This document shows, one piece after another, positions 34,783 to 42,566 of a stretch of 64,000 nucleotides of DNA. Below the pieces are notes generated by a model. It was not told the DNA's origin and did not search any database. It worked only from the letters and a program-made list of their open reading frames with translations. Numbering within the stretch: the first letter of the stretch is position 1; every line of letters begins with the position of its first letter. The stretch lies in the IMG/VR virus record IMGVR_UViG_3300042939_000736, positions 1 through 64,000 of that record; one strand, given 5' to 3'. The stretch comes from a virus. The translations under genes and the position numbers were made by a program.

Positions 34783-35997
34783 TTATTTAATTAAAGATTT
34801 GTAAAATTCTGATCTTGTTTTTGTTACGTTATTTAAATCATATTTATCCTTGACTGTTTCATATAATCTTTCACCTAAGTCTATAATCATATTTGGGTTA
34901 TCCACTAATTTTTTTATGTATTTTGCCCAATCACTGTGATTCTTATGTTCATCAACCAATAAAGCATTTCCATCAACAAATTCACCTTTGTTTAATGCAT
35001 GTTTTAAGTCAATTGTGTAGGGACCAACATTTGAAGCTATTATCGCTTTTTTATAAAAACCCGCCTCAATAACTTTCAATTGGGATTTCATTCTATTGAA
35101 GACGTGATTTTTTATTGGAGCTAAAGAAATGTCAAACTTAGAATAGTTTTTTGCATAAGATGTGACAGGTCTAGTCCATACTCTTACGTAGTTTTCTTTT
35201 TCCAAACCAAAAAATTCTTGATCATCAAACTTGTTCAAAAATTCTTTGTACTTAGGTGACACAATTTTATAATTGTTAGTGAAAATTTCTTCATATCTTA
35301 CCCAAACTGTTTCTTCTGGTTTTATTGGTCTTTGTACTTTTTCGCCAGTTTGTTTATTAATTTCTGTTACGACACCTCTTGTATCAAAACCACAAAGATG
35401 ATATTGAATTTTTTCTTGTATTGGTGATAATTTACTTACCATACCATCAAGTAGTTTAATATCGTGTAAATGTGATGATCCCCCTAACCACCCTACTCGA
35501 ACTTTATCTGAAGGTAAAGTTTTTTCATTATATTGTGGATCTTGTGGATCAATTGCGTTTGGAAGTACTATTACGTTTTTATTAAACTTTTTAATTTCAT
35601 TTGCAAATATTTCAGTAGTTGTTGTAACAAAAGAACACGCCTTTAAGTTTTTAAGAATTCTTTCATTTATTTTGTTTGTAACAATTAAATGATAAATAGG
35701 ATGTTCTTTTGTTGGTAACCAATAATCATCTATGTCACCAATAACAACAACACCTTGTTGTTTCAAAGTGTTAATTAACTCAACAGACTTTTCATAATCT
35801 TGCCCAATACATCTATGAAAATGTACAATTTGATATTTTTTAAAATAGTTTAAATCATTCACATTTGGTTGATAATCAATATCAACATGAAATTCATCGG
35901 GATACATGTTTTGTAATTTAACATGCGGATCTACCGATCTATACTTACCCACACCTGACTGATCCGAAGGTAACACTAATACATTAATTTTTTCCAT
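34783..35997 (-). CDS. GT4-like GT-B glycosyltransferase
   Basis: The 404-residue protein has a GT-B layout: N-terminal NVLVLPSDQSGVGKYRSVDP and QIVHFHRCIGQDYEKSVELI with VVIGDIDDYWLP, a linker near KNVIVLPNAIDPQDPQY, and a C-terminal half DKVRVGWLGGSSHLHDIKLL followed by FDISLAPIKNHVFNRMKSQL and KVIEAGFYKKAIIASNVGPY. The E-x7-E motif of GT4 is represented in the KVIEAGFYKKA region. This gene is probably first in the long minus-strand unit, whose upstream neighbour is closed by a terminator. Confidence 0.8.
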   Translation of the reverse strand: MEKINVLVLPSDQSGVGKYRSVDPHVKLQNMYPDEFHVDIDYQPNVNDLNYFKKYQIVHFHRCIGQDYEKSVELINTLKQQGVVVIGDIDDYWLPTKEHPIYHLIVTNKINERILKNLKACSFVTTTTEIFANEIKKFNKNVIVLPNAIDPQDPQYNEKTLPSDKVRVGWLGGSSHLHDIKLLDGMVSKLSPIQEKIQYHLCGFDTRGVVTEINKQTGEKVQRPIKPEETVWVRYEEIFTNNYKIVSPKYKEFLNKFDDQEFFGLEKENYVRVWTRPVTSYAKNYSKFDISLAPIKNHVFNRMKSQLKVIEAGFYKKAIIASNVGPYTIDLKHALNKGEFVDGNALLVDEHKNHSDWAKYIKKLVDNPNMIIDLGERLYETVKDKYDLNNVTKTRSEFYKSLIK

Positions 35998-36035
35998 AAT
36001 AAAAATATACCCAAAGTATGTGGAAATATCAACTC

Positions 36036-36072
36036 AAAAAATAAAAAACCCCAACCTAAAAAGATCGGGGTT
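36036..36072 (-). terminator. Minus-strand rho-independent terminator
   Basis: On the minus strand AACCCC pairs with GGGGTT across a 14-base loop, followed by TTTTTTATTTTTT. It ends the unit made up of the genes at 36093-38831. Confidence 0.82.
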
Positions 36073-36092
36073 AATTTATAAAGAATATGATT

Positions 36093-36695
36093 TTACTTGG
36101 CTATTTTTTTTACTTTTAAAAGTTTCCCTTCAAATATATGTTGACCAACTCTAAACTTAAAAATGTCATTAGTTTTTGATTCAGATTCTGTTAAAAGTCC
36201 ATTTTCTCTTAAAACATCTTGAACAGTTTCTCTAACAATATTTCTAATTGTGTTTTCGTTTAAACTTTTATTTTGTATATTACTTTCTAAAAGTTGTGTT
36301 TGCATTCTTTGTGGACTTGTAGGATCCCCTTTTGCATTTACATTCATAAGTCTTGATGCTTTTTCCACAAGGTCATCAGATAGTACTGAACTATTCATTG
36401 GGTTAGATGGTTGTTGGATAGGATGCTCAATCATTAATTTTTTTATTTCATCGGGAAGTCTAGAATTTAAAATTTTATCTTCAGTATTTTCGTATTGTAC
36501 CTGTTGTTTCCTTACAGCTTCTTCTGACAAATATTCTTGTGGAATATTATAACTTGCATTCATTGGTTGATAAGATTCTACATCTACGGTATTCGCCGAA
36601 GATTCTTTTACAGTGTTACGACCTATATCATCGTGTCTTTGCATTATTTTTTTTGATATTGCCAGTTTTTGTAATAGTGCTTGTTCTGTGTTCAT
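36093..36695 (-). CDS. Hypothetical protein with amphipathic C-terminal helix, 200 aa
   Basis: Unrecognised. The N-terminal half is hydrophilic and Gln/Asn-rich, probably extended. A C-terminal helix, SLNENTIRNIVRETVQDVLR, resembles the recurrent xxEx2LxxLIxxVxxE segments of other proteins in the window, followed by a small strand domain FKFRVGQHIFEGKLLKVKKI. Last gene before the terminator. Confidence 0.65.
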   Translation of the reverse strand: MNTEQALLQKLAISKKIMQRHDDIGRNTVKESSANTVDVESYQPMNASYNIPQEYLSEEAVRKQQVQYENTEDKILNSRLPDEIKKLMIEHPIQQPSNPMNSSVLSDDLVEKASRLMNVNAKGDPTSPQRMQTQLLESNIQNKSLNENTIRNIVRETVQDVLRENGLLTESESKTNDIFKFRVGQHIFEGKLLKVKKIAK

Positions 36696-36706
36696 AATAT
36701 TTTTTT

Positions 36707-37090
36707 TTAATCAAAAATTGCGTTAATTATAACTCTTGACATACTTTTATCACCATTTGGGTTGTAGTTTGGTCTTGGTTCGTTAAATTTTTCCATTGTT
36801 GGTTTAAGTGCTATTATTTTATCAACTCTAAACAAACGCCAACTTGGAAGTGGTTTTTTTCCCTTATAAGATCTATGAGAAGCACCTTCCATGTCCCAAG
36901 CCCTTAAAACGGGATTATTTGCCTTACTATAACCAAAACAAACCGGCTCTATAATTCTTAAACCTTTACCGCCTGGTTCATCACCATCGTAATAAACTAT
37001 CACTCGACGTTTTTTTTTAATTGCATCGACGATAGTTGATATTGATGCTACCTCAACGATAATATCTTTAAAAGAATTGTAAAGTTTCAT
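36707..37090 (-). CDS. Small WYL-like domain protein, 127 aa
   Basis: The product consists essentially of one WYL-type barrel: DAIKKKRRVIVYYDGDEPGG, then LRIIEPVCFGYSKANNPVLR, AWDMEGASHRS and PSWRLFRVDKIIALK. WYL domains bind nucleic acids or nucleotides and regulate defence and transcription genes. There is no DNA-binding domain fused to it. The N-terminus MKLYNSFKDIIVEVAS contains IVE followed by Val, resembling the T4 internal protein targeting end (MKTYQEFIAE), so it could be packaged in the head; this part is inference. Confidence 0.68.
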   Translation of the reverse strand: MKLYNSFKDIIVEVASISTIVDAIKKKRRVIVYYDGDEPGGKGLRIIEPVCFGYSKANNPVLRAWDMEGASHRSYKGKKPLPSWRLFRVDKIIALKPTMEKFNEPRPNYNPNGDKSMSRVIINAIFD

Positions 37091-37380
37091 TATTGTAAAG
37101 ATGCGTAAGGATATGGGTTATCTGCTTTATATTTATTAATCACAATTTCCGACTTCCTTTCCAATACGTCAGTTTTGGTACCACCGTTTGCGGTATCTAA
37201 AAAGACACCAGTACCTCTACCTTTTTCGTCACCATCACTTAGAGCATCTTTATTAGTTGACGAATATTGGTTTTCGGTTTTATAATCATTTTTTGGGATC
37301 AATTTTTTTCTTTCTTGATCTGCGTATTTTGTCAACAAATTATTAGGTTGACTATAATCCATAGGTTCTAATGTTGGCAT
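37090..37380 (-). CDS. Hypothetical protein, 96 aa
   Basis: Unrecognised, hydrophilic and probably disordered (Asn, Asp, Lys, Tyr-rich), with a Gly-containing centre GDEKGRGTGVFLDTANGGTK. One-base overlap with the WYL gene and a one-base gap to the next gene support expression. Confidence 0.65.
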   Translation of the reverse strand: MPTLEPMDYSQPNNLLTKYADQERKKLIPKNDYKTENQYSSTNKDALSDGDEKGRGTGVFLDTANGGTKTDVLERKSEIVINKYKADNPYPYASLQ

Positions 37381-37381
37381 T

Positions 37382-37843
37382 TTAAAGTGTTTTTTTAATT
37401 AAATCGTTTATCCTTATTAGGTTTTCTTTTATTTTTAAATTATCAGTTTCATCACCAGGATCAAACTCACTCGCTAAAGGTCCTAAGTCTTTTAAAAAGT
37501 TTTTATCAACCGGTTCTTCAGGCATATATTCATTTTCTATTTTTTTTGTGAAGTCATCACCATCTCTTAAATTTTTTATTGTGTTCGTAACCCAATTTCT
37601 CATTGTGTCACCTCCATTTAAAACATAAGGGGCGTCTTCTTTGTTACCATTATAATATCTAAACCAATTGTCAATTCTTTCGAGTTGTTGAAATGTTGCT
37701 TGTTTAGAAGATCTTAAATCTTCATTTCTTTTGTGACCTTCTATCGAAGAATCTGAATTAGGCACTCTTTCGAAACAAATAGTCAAATGATCCAAAATTT
37801 CTTTTGGTATATAAATAATTTTATTATATAAATTTTTATTCAC
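37382..37843 (-). CDS. Hypothetical protein, 153 aa
   Basis: Unrecognised, mostly alpha-helical. Recognisable features are KQATFQQLERIDNWFRYYNG with APYVLNGGDTMRNWVTNTIK, a compact Trp/Tyr-containing motif that I cannot assign. It overlaps the LETM1-like gene by 8 bases. It may be a virion or assembly protein; there is no direct evidence. Confidence 0.65.
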   Translation of the reverse strand: MNKNLYNKIIYIPKEILDHLTICFERVPNSDSSIEGHKRNEDLRSSKQATFQQLERIDNWFRYYNGNKEDAPYVLNGGDTMRNWVTNTIKNLRDGDDFTKKIENEYMPEEPVDKNFLKDLGPLASEFDPGDETDNLKIKENLIRINDLIKKTL

Positions 37844-38831
37844 CTTTTTTTAGAATTTGTACTAATTTGTTTATATTAATAGATTCTTTTTCAGCAATTT
37901 TTTTAATTGATTGTAAATTCCTTTTTATAATTTTAAAAACAATATTTTCTGAATTAGTATCTTCTTTTTCTTTTTTTACAATATCATCATTATTTGTTTT
38001 TTTATTCAATAGAATTTCATCAATTATAGTATCAATTTTTTCTTTTTCTAATTCAGATAATCTCCTTTTTGTAAAACAGTTTTTACATTTACCTTGTCTT
38101 TTTTCTTGTTTTAACTGTCTATCTAACTTTTTATCAAACCCCAATCTCTTCAATCTTATATCCCGATCTATTGGGTCTTCTACATCCAATTTATTTTTTA
38201 ATATTTTATTTGCCTGATTGTAAGTTTTTGCATTTTTAGTTTCTTGAAAACCAAAAGATTCCGATTGATCCACTTCATCGATAGTTGGTTTGTCTTCTTC
38301 AGACTCACCGTAATAAACCCTAATAAATGGAAATTGACTTACCCTTGACATTCTTGCGGTTTGGTCCATAGTTTTTCTTGGATGATGACTCAATTTAAGT
38401 AACGGTACATTCGATCCTATAGGGGACCCATCATCTGTTACTAATTCATCTATTTCAGTTTTGGATTGTTTTTCGGTTTCTTTTTTATATTTTTCAGGAA
38501 TTTTACTATTCAATTTAATTCCGAGTTTTTCACTTAATTTCAAAATAAATGGAGTTGCGATACTTGAACCTGGAACTAATTGGAATACAATCAAAGGAAT
38601 TAATTTTAAAATATCAGAAGACTGATCTTTGATAAATTTTTTTTCATCATCCTTCAAATCAAAATCTTTTTTCTTTAGATAGTCCTTAGTTGCGGATATT
38701 AATATTTTCACAAGTAATCTTGTTTCTTTCATTTCACTGATTGCGGAATCTTTGTATTTTTTGAGCGTACTAATAACTGAACCCGTGTTTTTTGGTTTGT
38801 CTTCATTTAGTAAATTATTTGAATATGACAT
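37836..38831 (-). CDS. Protein with LETM1-like domain
   Basis: Residues 35-115 read MKETRLLVKILISATKDYLK, then DDEKKFIKDQSSDILKLIPL and IVFQLVPGSSIATPFILKLS with KLGIKLNSKIPEK. This fits the LETM1-like helical domain (conserved E-R-LLxxI..., DILxLIP, PG(S/T)...LP). In mitochondria LETM1 is an inner-membrane ion exchanger and ribosome-binding factor; bacterial and phage copies are of unknown use. The hydrophobic stretch LIPLIVFQLVPG could insert in membranes. The remaining two thirds are charged and contain only a single CxxC pair (CKNC). First gene of its unit with a box upstream. Confidence 0.6.
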   Translation of the reverse strand: MSYSNNLLNEDKPKNTGSVISTLKKYKDSAISEMKETRLLVKILISATKDYLKKKDFDLKDDEKKFIKDQSSDILKLIPLIVFQLVPGSSIATPFILKLSEKLGIKLNSKIPEKYKKETEKQSKTEIDELVTDDGSPIGSNVPLLKLSHHPRKTMDQTARMSRVSQFPFIRVYYGESEEDKPTIDEVDQSESFGFQETKNAKTYNQANKILKNKLDVEDPIDRDIRLKRLGFDKKLDRQLKQEKRQGKCKNCFTKRRLSELEKEKIDTIIDEILLNKKTNNDDIVKKEKEDTNSENIVFKIIKRNLQSIKKIAEKESININKLVQILKKGE

Positions 38832-38844
38832 AAACAGTTTTTTA

Positions 38845-38852
38845 TATAAATA
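38845..38852 (-). promoter_or_regulatory. TATTTATA box (minus strand) before the LETM1-like gene
   Basis: On the minus strand TATTTATATAAAAAA lies 13 bases before the ATG ending at 38831. A second box on the other strand serves the divergent gene. Confidence 0.5.
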
Positions 38853-38865
38853 CTTTGATCTGTTG

Positions 38866-38873
38866 TATTTATT
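38866..38873 (+). promoter_or_regulatory. TATTTATT box before the adhesin/fibre genes
   Basis: TATTTATTAAATAAAAA lies 11 bases before the ATG at 38885. The 53-base divergent gap therefore holds one box for each direction. Confidence 0.5.
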
Positions 38874-38884
38874 AAATAAAAAGA

Positions 38885-41761
38885 ATGGCAGAGCAAAATA
38901 TTAATCAATATGTGTTTCAAAAGTACAAAATCAATACTGTTTATGATTCTATGGACATGTCATTGGCTTCAGATGAAAGAAACTATAATGAAGAAGTAAT
39001 ATTTTCACCATACCTAATTGCTGAAACTTATGGTAATAAATTACCAATAAACATAGATATCAATAACCCTTTAACATCTCAATGGCTCACATTAACTTAT
39101 AAAAATTTTAATCCTAACAACGTTTTTGTTTCACAAAACTATTACAATCCAGAAAATAAAGATTTAGGGTGTTTTTCATCAAGCACATTGTGTGATGTGG
39201 GTCTTACAGGTATTGATAATGGTCTTGTTAATAAAATGACAGGTGAAACCTTAAATTATACGGAAGGCTTATATGACGACTATTTAAAATTTAATAGGTT
39301 GTATTTCGATAGAAGAATGAAAATGTTTCAAGTAACAGGATACACAGAATCATATAATCGATTTTCAGGCATACCAAAAAATACACTCTATGAGATTGTA
39401 AGCAAAGAAAACATACAATATGGTAAATATCACGAATTGTATGGTGGATTTTATCAAGGATTTTATAAGTTATTTGGATTTGATTATGAAGTTTTACCCG
39501 AAAGAATGTCTAAAGGTTGGTCGGTTGAAATGTTATTGAAACCTAGATTTGTTAATGAATATAACCCACTACCCTCAGAAACAACTTTAAATCAAATTTA
39601 CCCACAAAATAAAAACACATTTTTTTATTTTGGTACAAGGGCTGAAAACAAGTTTTATCACCACGCGGATGGACACCCAAGTTGTTTGACTGGTTATACA
39701 AGAGTTACAGAAAAACTTAGTGGTTGTCCATCGACATGTTCTTGTTGTGATAAAACAATAACAAACAGTCGATGTATATATGTTTATCCACCAAGGTCTT
39801 TGAATGATAAGCACGACCCACATATAAATTACGGTTGTGACAAATGTAAAGGTGACAGAAAAATATCCGTAAGTTGTGGTTGTGGTTGTGAAGAAAAACC
39901 GTGTCAAATATGTGGTTGGGAATGTCAAACACACAAATGTGAAACAGTAATTTTACCAACACCAACTCCGACACCAACCCCAACACCTACTCCTGTATGT
40001 GAAATACCAACACCAATATGTACACCAAGTTGTACAAAATGTGATAGTTGTGATGAATGTACAACATGTGAAACAACGGGTTTTACATCTATTGAGTACA
40101 CTTGTGAAACAGATCCACTTTTTGATGTTATGTCAAATAACATAGCTTTCAAATTGTGTGGCGATGTAAAAAACCCACAGATAGGGGTAAAAGTTTTAAG
40201 ATTTACGGGTGGTTGTGAAACAACAGGAACATGTGTTACAGGTCAAACTTATATGACTGGTTATACAATAGAAGAATTTTGTACGCCACCTATATACCCA
40301 TATTGTGAAATTGTAAATCCTGATTTTCTTAATTATGAGCATTGGTTTTTAGTAAATGTAGTATGGGAAAGATATTCTTGGTATGACTTTTGCGATCTCA
40401 AATTTTTTGGTGGTTTAGGGGATATTACAAAATTTGAATATTTGGAATCTTTGGCTAATAATGCGGTTGAACTTATTCGTCCGCCATTGACTCATAATGA
40501 TAAAAATGGTGACACTATAGAATTAGTTAATTTGAACAAGACTTGGTTGGATGATAAAAAATATAGACTTGGTAGACTAAAAATTTATGTTAACGGAAAA
40601 AAAATATATACAAAAGAAAACTTTGAAGAAGTAATACCAAGAGGATTATTTACGGACAAAGAAAAACAAATAGGAGTTCCATTCAACATTTCATGGGGTG
40701 GTGGTACTCAGGGATTACATGAAAACTTAACGTTTTCATCTTGTTCGGCACTTACTTCAAATTATATTCAGGATCCGGAGTGTCTTCCTAATAATATTTT
40801 GAGTGGTACATCATTATCATCTTTAACCACTAACATTCTATTGGAACAAAACTTTGGTGGGACATTTGAAGGTGCCATATCACAATTTAGAATGTATATT
40901 GAACCATTGACTTCAGATGAAGTAAAACACAATTTTAATTTACTAAAGTATAAATTTAATCTTTTTGATCCGAATTGCCCTGATTGTGATACAACAAAAT
41001 GTTTACCTAATGACTTAACTTATAACATAAATGACAACATACTTACCACTACAACAACTTTTATTCCTAACCCAACGACAATACCTTTTAAGCTAGGTAG
41101 GTATTACAAAATGGATGGTCGTGACTTGAACTTTTTAATTAAAAATAATTTATCAAAAATAACATCTTTGATTGGGATTAAAACAAATCAAAATTTAAAT
41201 AGCAAATATTGGGACGACAATGGTTGGTGGGGGAATCAAGGGAACACACCTCAATGTGTTGGTTACTCTTGGGCTCATTGGTTAGAAGATGGACCTGTAA
41301 GTCAGTCAGGAATACCACCAATTATAAAACCAAATGATATTTATATTAACGCACAAAAATTGGATCAATGGGTTGGTGAAAACTATGATGGTACATCAGT
41401 TAGGGGTGGGGTAAAATATTTAAAAAAAATTGGTAAAGTACAATCTTATTTTTGGGCGTTTGACCTAAACACTTTGATTGACACAGTTTTTAAATATGGA
41501 CCTGTTGTCGTAGGTACTAATTGGTATTCTAACATGTTTTACCCAACTAAAACTGGTATGATTAAAGTTGGTGGTAAACTAGTTGGTGGTCATGCTTACG
41601 TTGTTAATGGTGTTGATAAAAAAAATAAAACTTTTAGGATAAAAAATAGTTGGGGTAAGTCTTGGGGTAAAAATGGTAGTGCAACAATATCATTTGCCGA
41701 TATGTCAAGACTAATAAAAGAAAACGGAGAAATTTGTTTGGCTATAGAAATAGGTAGTTAA
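38885..41761 (+). CDS. Tail/adhesin-type protein with papain-like cysteine protease domain
   Basis: 958 residues. The N-terminal half looks like a virion beta protein with ConA/LamG-like strands (GWSVEMLLKPRFVNEYNPLP near 210; RLGRLKIYVNGKKIYTKENF near 560). Residues 250-420 are Cys-rich (more than 25 Cys in CxxC-type spacing) with a TPTPTPTP linker near 359-368. The C-terminus is a C1A papain-like domain: oxyanion Gln785, Cys791 in GNTPQCVGYSW, His903 in GGHAYVV and Asn921 in IKNSWGKSWG. All four catalytic residues have papain spacing, so it should be active. It may process fibres or degrade host surface proteins. No signal peptide is needed if virion-borne. Confidence 0.85.
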   Translation: MAEQNINQYVFQKYKINTVYDSMDMSLASDERNYNEEVIFSPYLIAETYGNKLPINIDINNPLTSQWLTLTYKNFNPNNVFVSQNYYNPENKDLGCFSSSTLCDVGLTGIDNGLVNKMTGETLNYTEGLYDDYLKFNRLYFDRRMKMFQVTGYTESYNRFSGIPKNTLYEIVSKENIQYGKYHELYGGFYQGFYKLFGFDYEVLPERMSKGWSVEMLLKPRFVNEYNPLPSETTLNQIYPQNKNTFFYFGTRAENKFYHHADGHPSCLTGYTRVTEKLSGCPSTCSCCDKTITNSRCIYVYPPRSLNDKHDPHINYGCDKCKGDRKISVSCGCGCEEKPCQICGWECQTHKCETVILPTPTPTPTPTPTPVCEIPTPICTPSCTKCDSCDECTTCETTGFTSIEYTCETDPLFDVMSNNIAFKLCGDVKNPQIGVKVLRFTGGCETTGTCVTGQTYMTGYTIEEFCTPPIYPYCEIVNPDFLNYEHWFLVNVVWERYSWYDFCDLKFFGGLGDITKFEYLESLANNAVELIRPPLTHNDKNGDTIELVNLNKTWLDDKKYRLGRLKIYVNGKKIYTKENFEEVIPRGLFTDKEKQIGVPFNISWGGGTQGLHENLTFSSCSALTSNYIQDPECLPNNILSGTSLSSLTTNILLEQNFGGTFEGAISQFRMYIEPLTSDEVKHNFNLLKYKFNLFDPNCPDCDTTKCLPNDLTYNINDNILTTTTTFIPNPTTIPFKLGRYYKMDGRDLNFLIKNNLSKITSLIGIKTNQNLNSKYWDDNGWWGNQGNTPQCVGYSWAHWLEDGPVSQSGIPPIIKPNDIYINAQKLDQWVGENYDGTSVRGGVKYLKKIGKVQSYFWAFDLNTLIDTVFKYGPVVVGTNWYSNMFYPTKTGMIKVGGKLVGGHAYVVNGVDKKNKTFRIKNSWGKSWGKNGSATISFADMSRLIKENGEICLAIEIGS

Positions 41762-41762
41762 T

Positions 41763-42551
41763 ATGAGTTTGAGTATTACAATACAAAGTATTAATTTCAG
41801 TGGTGAAAACGCAAGTGTCTTGTTCCAACCTGACAACTTTAATGGTACAATAAATTTAGGTAACGTAGTTTTACCTTTTGAGTTTTATCCAAACCTTTTA
41901 GTACCACCAAGAGAAATTTATGGAACATATACAATTTTAACACAAAATGGTACTTGTCCTAACATTTTGAATGTTCCAAGACCAACTCAGACACCGACAC
42001 CTACAATAACACCAACAAGAACGCCTACGCCTACACCGACGGCAACGCCTACTCCTACACCAACAAACGATCCATGTCCTACTAAAACACCAACACCTAC
42101 ACCAACTAAGAGCCCTAATCCTACCGTTACACCAACTAAAACACCTACACCAACACCAACATCTAGTCCTTGTAAAACTCCAACTCCTACACCGACACCG
42201 ACTAAAACACCGATGCCGGCACTTCCAGGAATTTATTATGGTAAATTTACAGGTACTACTATCACAAGCGGAGACATAGGTTCGTTAACGTTTGTACAAA
42301 CAAATAATCCTACAAATACATATGTAAGTTTCGGTCTTGGTACTGCTTATGGATACATTTTAATACCGACCACATTATCTCAACCTTCAGAGTTTAGAGA
42401 TAGTAATAGTGGTTGTACAGGTAATAATATTCCAATGAATAATATAGGTACCGTGATAATTATAGATATAAATGGTTTTGCAATAAATTACAACATATAT
42501 AGAACATTCTTCAGCTTCTTTGGAAATGCCGACTGTTGGATGTGTTCTTAA
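41763..42551 (+). CDS. Thr-Pro-rich linker protein, 262 aa
   Basis: Residues 1-75 form a beta-rich head domain, starting with SLSITIQSINFSGENASVLF. Residues 76-158 are an almost pure Thr-Pro mucin-like stalk (TPTPTITPTRTPTPTPTATP and similar) with two cysteines. Residues 159-262 are a second beta domain with GIYYGKFTGTTITSGDIGSL and a terminal Cys. The start is one base after the preceding stop. A stalk joining two globular domains suggests a tail fibre or adhesin; Thr-Pro stalks are typical O-glycosylation substrates elsewhere. Confidence 0.75.
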   Translation: MSLSITIQSINFSGENASVLFQPDNFNGTINLGNVVLPFEFYPNLLVPPREIYGTYTILTQNGTCPNILNVPRPTQTPTPTITPTRTPTPTPTATPTPTPTNDPCPTKTPTPTPTKSPNPTVTPTKTPTPTPTSSPCKTPTPTPTPTKTPMPALPGIYYGKFTGTTITSGDIGSLTFVQTNNPTNTYVSFGLGTAYGYILIPTTLSQPSEFRDSNSGCTGNNIPMNNIGTVIIIDINGFAINYNIYRTFFSFFGNADCWMCS

Positions 42552-42566
42552 AATTTTTTATAAAAA

